Assembly (NCBI GenBank): GCA_037952775.1
Contig: JBANAY010000003.1
Coordinates: 13,082,001-13,146,000 of the forward strand
Direction: 5' to 3'
DNA: 64,000 nucleotides
DNA from: Clonostachys chloroleuca
Taxonomy: Eukaryota; Ascomycota; Sordariomycetes; Hypocreales; Bionectriaceae
The translations under genes were made by a program, and so were the position numbers. This document shows, piece by piece, positions 47,338-58,488 of the stretch. A model generated the notes under the pieces. The model was not told the origin of the DNA. It saw only the letters and a list, made by a program, of their open reading frames with translations, and did no database searches. Numbering within the stretch: position 1 is the stretch's first letter; each line of letters starts with the position of its first letter.

Positions 47338-48982
47338 ACAATAATAGCACTAGAAATTGACTTATCTGACTCCTCTCCAGCCTCCCTACAGGTTCGGATA
47401 TTATGACCTGGCTTACCGCAATTGCCACATCGCGGAGCCTTCGTACGAGCCTGCCCTCCCTGGCCACCACCCTGGCGGTCTTCCCCTCTTAGCTGCTCAT
47501 CCACATGCTTCTGGTCTAATAGATCTATTCCATCCTGTATAGTTAGGGACCCTCCAAGCCGTACGCGGCTTTTTTTTAGCTCTTCGGCGCTTGCTTAGTG
47601 CCTCATTTGCCGTACGAAGGTCTTGGACCTCAGCACGTAAAAGAGCTACCTGGTGCATTATTGCAGTTGCCCCTCTTGTAAATTGGTCAACTGCAGCTAG
47701 CATTGATGTTGGAGAGCTATTTTGATGGGCTGAGATTCGGGTTTTAATATGCTCAGACTGTGCGCTCGCCTCGTATGCAGTCTGTGGCGTCTTTAAGACC
47801 CAAGGTTGCCTTACCTCAGGAAGGGTCTCCGGTGGTGTTGGTGTCCGTAATACCACATCTAGCTTTGAAAGAACCCTCTCTGGGTCGTACGGTATTAGGC
47901 CAGATCCAATAAAGCCAGCCTGAATATTCTTCTCTGTAAAGGAGTGAAAGAAGGCCGTACGAAAGGCAGAGAGAAATTCAAGCTTGCTAATATGGGTAAT
48001 ATGCATACACATTAGACCCCCAATCTCTCGCCCGTACGACTGCTTTAGTGGTCCAAAGCAGCCAACATCTAGTGGCTGAAGAAGTTGAGAGGAGTGGGCA
48101 GGCATACAGACTGTAATAATCTTCTGCTCTTGGCAATAGGTCTCAAAGTCAGCTGAGTGGTGGCTCTCATGGCCATCAAGGATTAGCATCCGGTATGCCC
48201 CCTTCGTACGAGGTGCTGAGTGGGAACTAAAGTGTTTAATCCAATCAAGGCCAACCTCATTAGTTGTCCAGCCATTCTCAGTTGTCGCAAGCCGCCACTC
48301 GTACGGAAGGTTGCATTCCCGATACCAGTTCTCAAGATGATATTGGGCAGCTAGGATGATAAAAGGCGGGATCGCCCAGCCGGCTGCATTAACCCCTTGG
48401 ATCACAGTTGCCCACTCCCTGTTACCAGGCTGAACTAATTTAGCCTTCGTACGACCATCTGAGGTTGTAACTACCATTCCAGGGAAGATAACGCCCATCA
48501 TAAAGCCGGTCTCGTCAAAGTTATATAGATCCTCATCAAGAATGCCGTACGAGAGCGAACCAAGGTCCAATAACCTTAGGATCTTCGCATTTAGCCCTCT
48601 GATAGTCATATTTGCGAACCCAGCGCGTACGAAGCTCTGGTTGCCGCTTGATAAAGTTGGAGGCCCAATTGACACCAACAGGGGGTGCGTCTCGTACGCG
48701 TAGCAGCTGGTTGGCCATTTCCTCAACGCCACGTATCCTAGGAGGAAATGCACGTGTAGATAGCTCAATTACGTACGAGATAATAGCCTCCTCTTCAGAT
48801 TTTGTAAGATTAATTGATTTAGAGCGGGTATCGCGTCGGGCTGTACGACCAGCGCGTCGGGCAACTAATGTTGTTCTCTGGATATTATAGGTCTTTGCTG
48901 CAGCTCTTAAGCTTAGATTTGGGTTATTATTAAGAGCCTGGATAGCAAGAAGTATTCTTGCTTCGTACGAAGGTGTTGACAT
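47338..48982 (-). pseudogene. pogo-family DDE_1 transposase with CCHC knuckle
   Basis: ATG at 48982 (MSTPSYEARILLAIQAL) begins a psq-type helix-turn-helix (SLRAAAKTYNIQRTTL) and a CENP-B-type HTH (PPVGVNWASNFIKRQPELRT). DDE_1 follows with YNFDETGFMMG, ILDGHESHHSADFE and PLDVGCFGPLKQSYGREI (three catalytic Asp). A coiled coil and a CCHC zinc knuckle (CGNCGKPGHNIRTC) end at TAG 47338. Two lesions break the frame. Near 48551 the step from FALVR to YGILDED lacks the few residues usually found there. At 47570-47577 a run of eight A is one longer than needed, so the zinc knuckle is out of frame. Otherwise the ORF is free of stops, which suggests recent activity. Confidence 0.82.
47452..48969. other. 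cluster of 14 CGTACG palindromes
   Basis: CGTACG occurs at 47452, 47560, 47611, 47886, 47956, 48033, 48205, 48300, 48448, 48546, 48626, 48693, 48772 and 48964. Random expectation for this length is below one. Relative to the transposase frame the sites fall in all three phases (CGT ACG for Arg-Thr six times; xCG TAC G for Ser/Pro-Tyr six times; xxC GTA CGx twice), so codon choice does not explain them. The role is unknown. Confidence 0.9.
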
Positions 48983-49753
48983 AATTTATGGTAAAGTAAG
49001 CCTCTGGGAGCGGTGTGCTTGGATCTCTGATCTTGTACACTAATCATTAGGATAATGATGGAACATTTGACAATTTCCATCGGCCAACTGGTCATCAGCC
49101 AGGGTTCGGTTGATAATTATATATAAAATTACATGTAAAACCTTTCGTCAAGATGACTAGTGAATAGGATGGCGAAAATTAGCGACAATACGGATGCTGC
49201 TAATGGTGATATGAGTTTGTTCTGGAGTTTCGGACTAGAGGCTGTATATGAACACTAGTTGGTGGGGATGCTGGACATGAGAGTAAGCACACCTGAAGCT
49301 TACAGGACAGGGACAAACCGGGTATTGATCCGAATACGACCTCACTCCGTTCGTCACTTCTTGCAATATCTCTGCACTTGGTAAAATTTGCCAGTGCGTT
49401 GTTGGAGCATATTACTCCGCCGTCCACATCACCCCTGCCCGCACCCTATTGCCCGTATCAGAGCATCTTTGAACTCAAGCACATGGCGAGACTGTAGGAG
49501 GTCTTCAAAGAATGTAACTAAAAGAGGTACAAATAAGAAATAAATAAGTTGGTCCCACACCTATGCCCCGAATTTCAGCAGCATGCACTTGTCGGGAGAG
49601 AGGGTCCTATTGAGTATTTCTAGTCACTGCAGAAAAAGATCATTAATACAAGCTGTGAATAAGCGCGCGCGAATACTACTCTTAGTCATAAATTTGCGAC
49701 CCAGAGCAATCGCCCCGGGCGAAGCAAAACATTTGCTCGTATGAGCCCAATGT
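48983..49753. other. intergenic stretch
   Basis: No gene recognised. No terminal repeat of element A was found here. Confidence 0.4.
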
Positions 49754-50281
49754 CTAAGTCTCAAACCCTCGATAGGCCTCCTCCGTGTACTCTTCCTTTG
49801 GTTCTTCGTCCCTTCGCTCTGTATCTGAATAGCCGCGATTCAATGCGGATGGTTCCGGCCTTTCCGCTTTGTCAAGGCTGCCAGAGAAAGTCTGCAGGAT
49901 GGATTCCAGCTCGCTCTCTGTCGTCCGAATATTGGAAAAAAGAAATCTCGTCGTTAATTTCATCTCTTCGCACGCTAACGAAGCCTCCGAAGGGCTGGAT
50001 CCTTCAGAACTGATTGATGGAGAAGTCTGGAAATCTTCCTGGCCGAGAAGGTGTAGATGGCTCCAGTTCACCTCAGACCTTCGCTGCCTGTTGGCAATGT
50101 GAATTGAGGTATGGAGAACGCAAGATCCGCTGAGGACAGATTCTCCTGCCCTGCAATCTGCACACCTCTTTCTCCTGCTGCTCCGCCTCTTAACGCTTGG
50201 TCCGGGAGCCGTCATGAGGCCATCCATATTCCAGACATGGGTATGGACAACGGCGATGCTCTTCTGCTGTGGGCGCGACAT
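49754..50281 (-). CDS. hypothetical protein, Ser/Glu-rich
   Basis: An ATG ORF of 175 residues starts MSRPQQKSIAVVHTHVWN, has a basic patch with a CxxC (SVKRRSSRRKRCADC), and a long polar, acidic C-terminal half (SPSISSEGSSPSEAS, ESELESILQTFSG). No domain is recognised. It may be a small nuclear protein or a chance ORF; the stretch 50130-50180 might hold an intron. Confidence 0.35.
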   Translation of the reverse strand: MSRPQQKSIAVVHTHVWNMDGLMTAPGPSVKRRSSRRKRCADCRAGESVLSGSCVLHTSIHIANRQRRSEVNWSHLHLLGQEDFQTSPSISSEGSSPSEASLACEEMKLTTRFLFSNIRTTESELESILQTFSGSLDKAERPEPSALNRGYSDTERRDEEPKEEYTEEAYRGFET

Positions 50282-51210
50282 TTTAGGATGTGTGAGGGAA
50301 GGACAGCGTGCGGTCTATCTCATGAGATATAGCCTGAATCTGGACCAATCTGATTTAAACAAGTGGGACCAGCGAAAACCCTAAGGGCCCTCAGACAACC
50401 GCAACGCACGCCAACTCAGCCCCTCCTCGAGACTATATATGCCTCAGCTGCCAGCTGGAGCATAACCAGATCCCGCGTGCTCTTGCAGACTCAGTTAGTG
50501 CCGCTTCCGCAACTATGTATTTGCCGTGCCTCCGTTAGTCGTCAAGACTTGGCTGCGGGGCGCACTGTGGTCAAGGTACCTTACCCTACAGCAGCCTAAC
50601 CATCTCCACAGTTGAAAATCGTGGCCCGGGTCACGCCATCATCATAGCTACCCTAGAGCTGTTCTAGCAAGCTGGGAAAGGGATGCAAGTTGGCCATTGG
50701 AAGTGGCCCTTGAGCTAGGCAATTGATAATGAGCTGAAAAAAACGGCTGACTAAGTGATCGGATGACTTAGTTGTAAAGGAAGAACCCCGAGAAGCATCA
50801 CCAAGCTCCTACTATAAATTAACCATTGCCCCCTTTTGCATAAACGTCAATACCTTTACTTCATGACTAGCCTACCTACCATCAGCCTGGACTTTTCTAT
50901 CTTGATCGTCCTCGTCTTAGTTGTTCCATTCTGTTTGATAGTTACATCGATACTGTGCTAAGATCTATGACCTGCGGGTAGACTTTCTCCGGTGTCTCGG
51001 ATGACTTGCCTTTTCCACAGCCGCAGTGCCCTGAGAATGACCATTAGAAATTCAGTGAAGCAAGTTATCGAGAACAGTACTGTACAGTCACATTGCCACC
51101 GTGATATCATTGTAGGGAAGCGACGATGATGCAGTCACATAGAAACGGCGGTCCAATCATCAGCTCCAAGGTCAAATGGCACAGCACTTAACCAGGCCAG
51201 ATCGATCTGT
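50282..51210. other. intergenic stretch
   Basis: No ORF with a recognised domain. Confidence 0.4.
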
Positions 51211-53858
51211 TCATTCATCCACGAGGTCGTAAGCCCCCCCCCCTTGATCAGGGAGTCTGTCATGATTGTCCGGTATTTCAAATACCTCGCCTAAGGCGGG
51301 CGGAAGGTATGCGTTGCTGTCTCCTGGCCATACCTGATGAATTGTCGGGAGAACTGCGTCTTGTTTGGACCTGTCCGTGCTTGGCTCAGGGAAAAAGGGA
51401 GGCTCGCGAGTAAGGAAGCAGCTATTGCTTAGTTGTAGTACTTTCAGACACCGCCGCGCCGTCCGGCTCCCAGTCTCAAGCGATGTCAGGACATCTAGAC
51501 ATTTTGTCCATGCAAGGTTTGTCTCTTCAACATCCCTCACACCGTGCCGGTGGACCAAGAGCACCATCCCGCACGTATATAAATCTGCCAAAATCGTATC
51601 TCGGATCAGCAAAAAAGCCAAGTGGATGATATTCGTCCGGCAGGTATCTTACAGAAGATAGTAAACCAAGGCTCGGGCATCGCATCACTCTTTGTCCTAT
51701 CCAGCCAAGCTAGCAATAGAACAAGATCTACCGCTGCATTGATGCACATTGATTGACCGCGATCTAGCAAGGCATTCCCTAGCGTCGAGATAATAGTGAT
51801 TGAGTCGGAACGGTTATGGCGTCGGTATTTGGCTTGGGCCATCCGGTAGAGAAGTAGCGGGCGGAAGATGAGTACTTGGCCGTAGAGGTACCTAGTGTAA
51901 AGGTCAATTGTGATCGTGAATGTACGGAAATACGAAACGGCAAATTCCTACCGTGCGCGGAGAACAACAGACTGCCTCTCAATAGACGCAGCTAGGTAGG
52001 GATTGGCTGTCAGTTCCATTGCGGGAGGTAGTCTTAAAGATGGAGGCAGCTTCTGTTCCCAGCCGAGTAGATTGGCTTCGAAGTTGACCAGGTCTTGGAA
52101 GTCACCCGCTTCAATCTGCCGGATGAGGGAAGGGGCTTTAAACATCATGTTGGGCTCCTCGCCACCATATCTGTAATGTGGTAACGCGTCGCCACTTTCG
52201 TCTGCTGTGGCAGACTCGTCGTCGTTGTAGTGTGCTACCACGTCGGTCAGGATTTCTTGCAGTTCTAACAAGTGAATCAGGAAGTTGAGAGATATGGATG
52301 ATGGCGACGATGACGGCGAGGAGGCGGAGGCTTGCCTGGCCAATTCGGAGGGGAGGCGGGTTCTGGCAGCCCTGGAAGATATCATGAGAGGCCGGCCGTA
52401 CGTTGTTGCGAGTGTCCTGCCCATGGACGAGAGCATTAGCCTCGGCAACTAGCGACGTGGAATGGTATTGCGGTCATCACCTGTCCATTAACACAAGCGC
52501 GGCCCATATCCGCCAGCGAAGTGAGTTGTAGCCATCCCTTTCGGAGGACACTCTGCCATAGTCGCCAGGTCTCACGATAACCGGGTAGGAATTGCAATGC
52601 AAACCGAGGGCTTGAGCAAATCGAATCGACAACCCAGCGAAATTCCAACAAGCGCCAGTCAATTCCGTCGTGCTCTGTAAGTAGACACTCATGAAGAAAA
52701 AGGCGACAATAAATTCGATGCATGGCTGATTGAAAATATCAAAGTCTAGTTCGAGAAGGTACTTGCTTCGTTTCCAAAAAATGTCTCCCCTTTGCGCCTG
52801 TCGAGCTGATGACTCCGAGGAGTCGCATTGACAGCCCAGTGCGAACATGATGTTGAGTAGAATGTGGAAACGGCGCGATTTGGGTATCTTGTCGCCAGGT
52901 CCCAAGTGATTGGGATATTGGTACCTGTAATCCGGCGAGCCCGCAAAAGCAGGCCGTGATGGCATGGAAGAGGAGGAGTGATCTGATGTCCAGATTTCCG
53001 CGTAGTCTCTTTCGAACCTCTCGCGATCAAGGATTGGATAGAGTGGATAGATTCGAAGCCAGAAAACTTCGAGCATAGCATCTGCATCTTTGCGGGGAGG
53101 GACCACGTACTCTTCGAGGAAGCCCTGTGGGAGGTCTCGATTTTCCTGGCTGGATGGAGTGGTGTTGTGAGAAACATTACAGCAGCAAACACACCAAATT
53201 CACTTACGTGTGCAAAGCCTGCTGGGCTCTCCGGGCCACCCTGCCGGATTCCTCCTGATTGCAGGTGGAGGAGGAACTTTGATGGGGATCATTCGAATCG
53301 ATCAGAATTCTGTGAACTTGGTTCACAAAATTGACAGTGCTGGACATTCCAAAATACCCAATCTGTTCAGCACACAGGTCAGACATGCTGAGGCCATTGC
53401 CGGCAGCAGTGCCCATGCCGTCAACCCGGCCTCCGACAATTTTCTGTTCATCTCAGATCAGCATAGCTTCAGGGCCATGAGACTAGGAGTTCTGCATCAG
53501 CTATACCGGTTCCTCTTCGAGACGTGAAGCAGGTCTCGGCCGTTCGTGATGGACGACTTCATCACCCGTTGGTGACGCCGCCGCCCCAGGTGGATCCTGT
53601 ACGAAGGGGAGATCCCCCGGCAACCCCATATCAGATGGTTGAGGCGACAATGAGGCAGGTAGAGGGGCATACGTGGTAGGCCTACCATAGGAGAAATCGC
53701 CGGCAGAAGTGTGCTCCAGTGCCGGGGGCTCAGCGGCTCTCTGTGAGCTCACACAGGGCTGTGTGTGTGGAGGAGGGTCGCCATCAGACTCCGCCCCTGG
53801 TGTTCGGAAGCGATCTCCCTCAAGCTCCGCTATCCGCTGTTCCAGGAGCTCGATTTGC
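51211..53858 (-). CDS. fungal-specific transcription factor, zinc cluster not seen
   Basis: Exon 53507-53858 begins after a CTAAC branch and CCCAG acceptor with QIELLEQRIAELEGDRF, the coiled coil that follows a Cys6 cluster. A 63-bp intron (53444-53506) joins to KIVGGRVDGMG and YFGMSSTVNFVNQVHRIL. Then come the Fungal_trans blocks: VFWLRIYPLYPILDRERF, RFHILLNIMFALGCQ, FNFAGLSIR-type text (CWNFAGLSIRFAQALGLH), RRIWAAL-type text (LRWRIWAALVLMDR) spliced to LMLSSMGR and YGRPLMIS. Two further short introns (near 51900 and 51650) join ARYLYGQVLIFRPLLLY and WFTIFYTILADLYTCG. The phase at the 53.2-kb intron does not close cleanly. Upstream of 53858 I find no Cys6 exon, so the DNA-binding part is lost or unseen. 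Confidence 0.68.
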
Positions 53859-54561
53859 CTGGGAAGTTAGTATTGGTCGTCAACAACACCTAGGTAGGAC
53901 ATATCAACGAGGCTAGAGAGCAAGCACGTTCTCGCGTGGGAGATTCCTCTTGCACTCGTTTGATATACTTACCTGTAAACGGATAATTAACATTCTATTA
54001 ACTCTGCTTTGAAGCAAGATAGTCACTCATCGCCGATGCAATCAGGACGCTGCATTGCCTGTATAGAAAGGGGAACTGGGTTGGGACTGGGTTGGGACTG
54101 GGTTCAGCTTCGTTGTACGCCTCGGGCAACTCGACCTTGATGGGTGGTTTATATCTTTCAGTACAGCTCGGTTGTGACTATGTGTGACAGGAGCGCCATG
54201 CAAAGCTAACCCGTATTAATGTCCTTCTACTCCCCCGCCTTTCCGATAGACCATATGCGCATTGTTTCTTAGGCGATGGCTTGATTTGCGATCCTCCTTC
54301 CCCCGACAACTTCATTCGTCTCGCATTTCTGGTGCCTGCTTAGACTGGAGCTTGGCATATGTAGATGCTGTAATACCACGTCATCACTGGCGCAATATGC
54401 TCCCACCCTGCTCCCCAGTCCGTTGGGCGAACTGCGAATACCTCCCAAATGCGGTCGGTGATTCGGCGAGGTATATTCACTTGTCCACCTTGATAGGTGA
54501 TGCCTTGAATTTGTTTTTCAGCCCATGTGAGTAGTGAAATGGCCTCATTAAACTTTTGTCC
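53859..54561. other. upstream region of the C6-type regulator
   Basis: A splice-like GTAAGT at about 53970 (minus) and the text ECKRNLPRE near 53925 hint at the last residues of a zinc-cluster exon, but no Cys6 pattern can be assembled. The rest shows nothing. A 14-bp near-repeat (GGGTTGGGACT) occurs three times around 54075-54105. Confidence 0.4.
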
Positions 54562-54936
54562 TTACGCCTTTGAGCTTCCCATAAAAAGAGCAGCTGGAAT
54601 AATCATCTCCTTCATCCCAATAGAGTCCAGTATCTGTATTGCTGATTTGAAAATGGGCAAAATGTTGCAGTCCTTATAATAGATGACTGCTCCATAGATG
54701 AAGGGCAGGAATGAACGGATATGGTGCTTCTCAATGACTTGTGGAGTACTGATATGGCTATCCAGAAATTCAGAAAAGCGCTTATTCAGTCGAAGAGCCC
54801 CGACATGGCTGTCTAGAAGTTTCTTCTCGATCGTCTTGCAGGTAAAAATCATCGACTGAATATCCCTTCCTTCCACATTTTCGACAATACAAAATAAAAT
54901 CTCGTTCGGGATAGTGGTGACTGTAGGCATCGACAT
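54562..54936 (-). CDS. F-box-like protein fragment
   Basis: From the ATG at 54936 the frame reads MSMPTVTTIPNEILFCIVEN, then IQSMIFTCKTIEKKLLD, an F-box-like helix pair (IP.EIL..I......I.....CK), and a helical tail ending FMGSSKA. Fungal proteins of this type usually continue into ankyrin repeats; here the ORF stops at 124 residues. The open frame runs further 5' (first ATG 55089), but that part (MYIVTFLPHVHLF) looks unrelated. F-box proteins link substrates to SCF ubiquitin ligases. Probably truncated. Confidence 0.45.
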   Translation of the reverse strand: MSMPTVTTIPNEILFCIVENVEGRDIQSMIFTCKTIEKKLLDSHVGALRLNKRFSEFLDSHISTPQVIEKHHIRSFLPFIYGAVIYYKDCNILPIFKSAIQILDSIGMKEMIIPAALFMGSSKA

Positions 54937-56177
54937 CTTCAAGCGAGTTGGAAGAAACTGATTTGGGCAAGGCTTCGTCGAAGGCAGCCGGTACGTGCTT
55001 ACGTGGGCTGGATGGGGTCGGTCGGCAGAGACATCTTCACTGGCGCAAGGGAATAGATGAACATGCGGCAAGAAGGTGACTATATACATCAAGACGAGGG
55101 GCTGTGCGTGCTTTGACTCCGCCACGCCTTGACCCCGCCACCTTGTAGGGGGCTAATAGGTACGCAACTAGGTGCGCATGCAAGTGTCACGTGTTGCGCA
55201 ACCGGTGCGCATGTAAGGAAGTTATGTAAGCCTAACCCTCTTGTAGTCGAGAAAAAAAAACATTATCAACAGCGAGAATGAAATTTTCGAAAGAGCAGCC
55301 CCTTACGGGACTAATATTATCCCGCTCGCGGCCGCGATAGCCCCTACGAATTCAATCATCCCCCCAATGTTTTGAATACCGTAGGTTATCCACCCGGCCG
55401 TCGAGCGGGTACAGAACGCGAAACACCACGAGCAAGCCACATCTCACGACGCACCGACCGACGGCATCAGCGACATTGGGTGTAAAATCATTCACGAGAT
55501 GCAACGACCGAGCCCAAACGCCCCAACATCACTGCCACGATCAACATTACAGATTCAGATGGGACTTGGTCCACCCTATCGCACCGATAATGTCTGCAAC
55601 GCCCCGTAACGACGAGCTCTCGGATAGAATGGCATGATCTCCTGCATACAGACTAAACCCCAGACATCCGGCATGCCGCGATTCGATGCTATACAATCCT
55701 ACAGCGCCAGACAGACTTGCCTCCTGTCGCCCTGTCCCGGTTGAGAAGACGTGGTGAACCTTCGACACTGGACTAAGTCTGCGAGATCTAGTGCAGGAGC
55801 TCTCATACCTAGTAATTCGACATCTCGAACCGAGCGGAGCATTGCGCCTCGTGAGAGATCTACAGCTCATGTCGCTCATGCCGCCGCCCGTGTGAGAAAG
55901 ACGCCGGCCGACTATACTATGAAGGAGAATGAAAATAGTACTTCTATCTTGATATCTAGAGTGACTGTCTATAATTAAGGCGTTCTTTTATTTATCTGTG
56001 CTTGTTCATGACCAGCTCTATGTCTAGGGCCGAGCTATTGATGTTTGTAAGCGATGTGTAATGGTAAAAGGCAGAGCCAATCTTGCGGCAGTCAGTGCAG
56101 TGGCACACATACTGATGAATTAGGCCAGGTTTTTTAAGCGGCTAGAACACTGTGTAAGCCTGCTAAGTCTAGACAGC
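54937..56177. other. intergenic stretch
   Basis: No recognised gene. The minus ORF 55547-55879 is unassigned. The stretch ends at the TA target of the next transposon (56178-56179). Confidence 0.4.
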
Positions 56178-56179
56178 TA

Positions 56180-56224
56180 AGTCGCCACCCTCGCAAACCG
56201 TCCGTCCCCTCAAACCGTACACCT
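56180..56224 (+). repeat. left 45-bp terminal inverted repeat
   Basis: Matches the reverse complement of 57843-57887 with two mismatches; outer end AGTCGCCACC. Confidence 0.93.
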
Positions 56225-56297
56225 CCCCGATGATGACGATAACTTCAAAACACGCTGTAACAACGTCAATTTAATCAATAATTAAACAAGAAGCTAT

Positions 56298-57744
56298 TCA
56301 ATCTGGTGCGAGTTTAGCCCTCTTAAGTGGCCTAAGTTTCTTATTCTGCTCTTCCAGTTGACCTATCCGCTTAGTGTTGAGGGATATCTTCACTTGTTGC
56401 TCGTCAAGACTCTTGCAAATCTTCCGGAATAGTAGTCTCATCGTTGGATCGATGACCTTATCCCCAAAGAAGTCACGAATCGCGGTCCGGACGTGATGAC
56501 TTCCTCGAGGCGTTACAATATGCTGTTTTTCACCGCCTTTACGCTTCATCCCGGACCTCTCAGGCGTTGAAGGAGGTGTTGAGGGAAGCCGGAAAGGTCC
56601 AAGCAACGGCCTTATCACATATGGGCTCATAAGTGGCTTTGACACGTTAACAGGCTATAATCCAGATCCTTTCCAACCAGATTTGATATTTGACGCCGTC
56701 AAGCTGACCTTTCGAGCCTTTGTATAACAACTAAGGAAGGTCATCTAATTGGTGATGAATCGATGAGGATATCAGTCTGTTGAAGCTCTTCACGATAGGC
56801 TCCTTTGAGGGGGGAAAGACAGATATATCAAGTGTTGCAACACATGGGATGAATGTGATGGAAGGAGGAGTAAATGTATGTTATTATTATAACATACAAT
56901 CATAAACTTGTCAGTTGAATGACTTCCGTGACCATCAACAATAAGCAATCTCCTTATAGCCTTAGAAGTTGGCTTCGTCAACGGGATAAAGATAGATTGT
57001 AGCCATAAGAGGCTGATCTCATTATCTGTATATCCATTATTAGAAGCTGTAAAAAACTATTGCTTATATGGCTCTAGGTCAGGCGGGAACCATTGTTGTT
57101 GAACCCACTTGCCCTTGAAGATGATGAGAGGAGGCAGAGCGGTTCCAAGGGCGTTGATAGCTTCAACTGCTGTGATCAACTCACGAGATCTTTCTGAAGT
57201 GTATAGCGTTTCCGGGATGATCCCAGCACCAAGCCGTTAAACCCAAGTCCCTCCATAATGCCGGTTTCATCCATATTATAACGCCGGCTTGGAGGGATAT
57301 CTTTGATAGCCGGGATGGTCATGAGTTCGAAGAAGGCCTTTCCCGGTCAGTCGTGGCTCCATTGACACGAAGGTCGATCCTCTTGCCTCTTAGGGACCTT
57401 CGTTCTGGATGACGAGTTATAAACGATCGTAACCAATGCTTGCCGAGGGTCTGGGGAGGATCTGTTGGATCCAGGAGGGATACAGCTATTGCAGCAACCT
57501 GCCGGTGGGTTTGAGGGTTGCCAAGGGAGTCTTGAATTAAGATCCATCCAACTAATTCCTTTTCCTGCTTCATTGAGAGGCGTTGCTGGGATTCCGAGAT
57601 GACCCTACGCCGTTGGGCACCTCTTAATCGATCACTCAAGGTCATCAACGGGATTCCCCAAAGCTGTGCAGCTTTGCGACGAGACATCCCATCTTAAACT
57701 GCTAAAATCTCCCGTTGGAGCGCATCTGCAGTGTACTTTTTCAT
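56298..57744 (-). pseudogene. pogo/Fot1-like transposase pseudogene (family B)
   Basis: From ATG at 57744 (MKKYTADALQREILAV) a TAA interrupts before DGMSRRKAAQLWGIPLMTL, the psq-type HTH. The CENP-B-type HTH follows (GKHWLRSFITRHPERRSLRG), then DDE_1 residues RYNMDETGIMEG, LLIVDGHGSHSTD and a third Asp region that is frameshifted (VLQHL). A C-terminal coiled coil (LFRKICKSLDEQQVKISL) ends at 56298. Lesions: TAA in AV*DGM, TAG in YKQ*FFTAS where Trp is usual, and at least three frameshifts. Inactive, though the ends are intact and could be moved by an active relative. Confidence 0.85.
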
Positions 57745-57842
57745 TGCGGTTTCAATGAAGTTAAAATCAAATTGATTAGATGAATATTCGTCGAGATATC
57801 ATGGGTTGAAGAGGTGGATGAGGAGAATGTGGGTGGCTGGAA

Positions 57843-57887
57843 AGGTGTACGGTTTGAGGGGACGTACGGTTTGCAAGGGTGGCGACT
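57843..57887 (-). repeat. right 45-bp terminal inverted repeat
   Basis: Contains two 17-bp units starting GTACGGTTTG (57847 and 57864) and ends GGTGGCGACT before the TA target. Confidence 0.93.
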
Positions 57888-58488
57888 TACCTGCCTTCTT
57901 GAAAGTTAGCTGTAATAAGTGATGCCGTAACAATGAAACTTCCGTTCCAGTTCACACGATGTAACAAGTTCACATAATGACAAAACAGGTTGCAAGCCTG
58001 TATAAATTTAGCTCTTCCTACATTCCTTGAATTCCCGTCCGAAAAAGACTATCAACAAGGGCAGCTTAAAATAGAATGTCATTCATAAAGCTGTGTTTCC
58101 TCAATAGCAACTTAGGTAAAACTATTGTACGCCACCAAAAGTTTTAAGACTATAGTACAAGTACAATAACAAGCTATACATTTTCGAGTTTTACAGCTAT
58201 ACCAGAAAATTGTGTACTACAATTACAGTATATTGGAACACCTCACACCTCATTCCCGAAACAACCTCCTGCTCAATTGAAGAAGCCATCAAAGCAGCAC
58301 TGCTTCCCACCAGCCAACAAACCCGGCAATACTATCACAAATCAAAGGTTTCTGAAACCTGCACCTACTGCTATCTTCGAAATCCAAGCTTCGGGAAATA
58401 TCCTCCCTTTACCTGGAGGAGAAAAGAAAATGGTGACCAAGCTGGCGGCAGGGTAGAGATGCGCCTGACTAATCATCTCGCTGCGCTC
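57888..58488. other. intergenic stretch
   Basis: No gene assigned. A plus ORF (58210-58587) runs antisense to the zinc-cluster end of the next gene and is probably chance. Confidence 0.4.

Larger units (their letters stand above)
47248..48982 (-). mobile_element. pogo-like DNA transposon (family A)
   Basis: The transposase gene occupies the minus strand. At the 3' side a direct repeat pair of the type CACAAGTGAGCGGACCA lies where a terminal repeat is expected. I found no inverted counterpart right of 48982, so either the right end is lost or lies beyond my detection. The element is dense in CGTACG palindromes (see separate entry). Confidence 0.75.
56180..57887 (-). mobile_element. pogo/Fot1-like DNA transposon (family B), full length, dead
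   Basis: Inverted terminal repeats of 45 bp (56180-56224 and 57843-57887) begin AGTCGCCACC and differ at two positions. Each end is flanked by TA (56178-56179 and 57888-57889), the target duplication typical of the Tc1/mariner/pogo superfamily. The element is 1708 bp. A partial second copy lies at 63475-63881. Confidence 0.92.
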
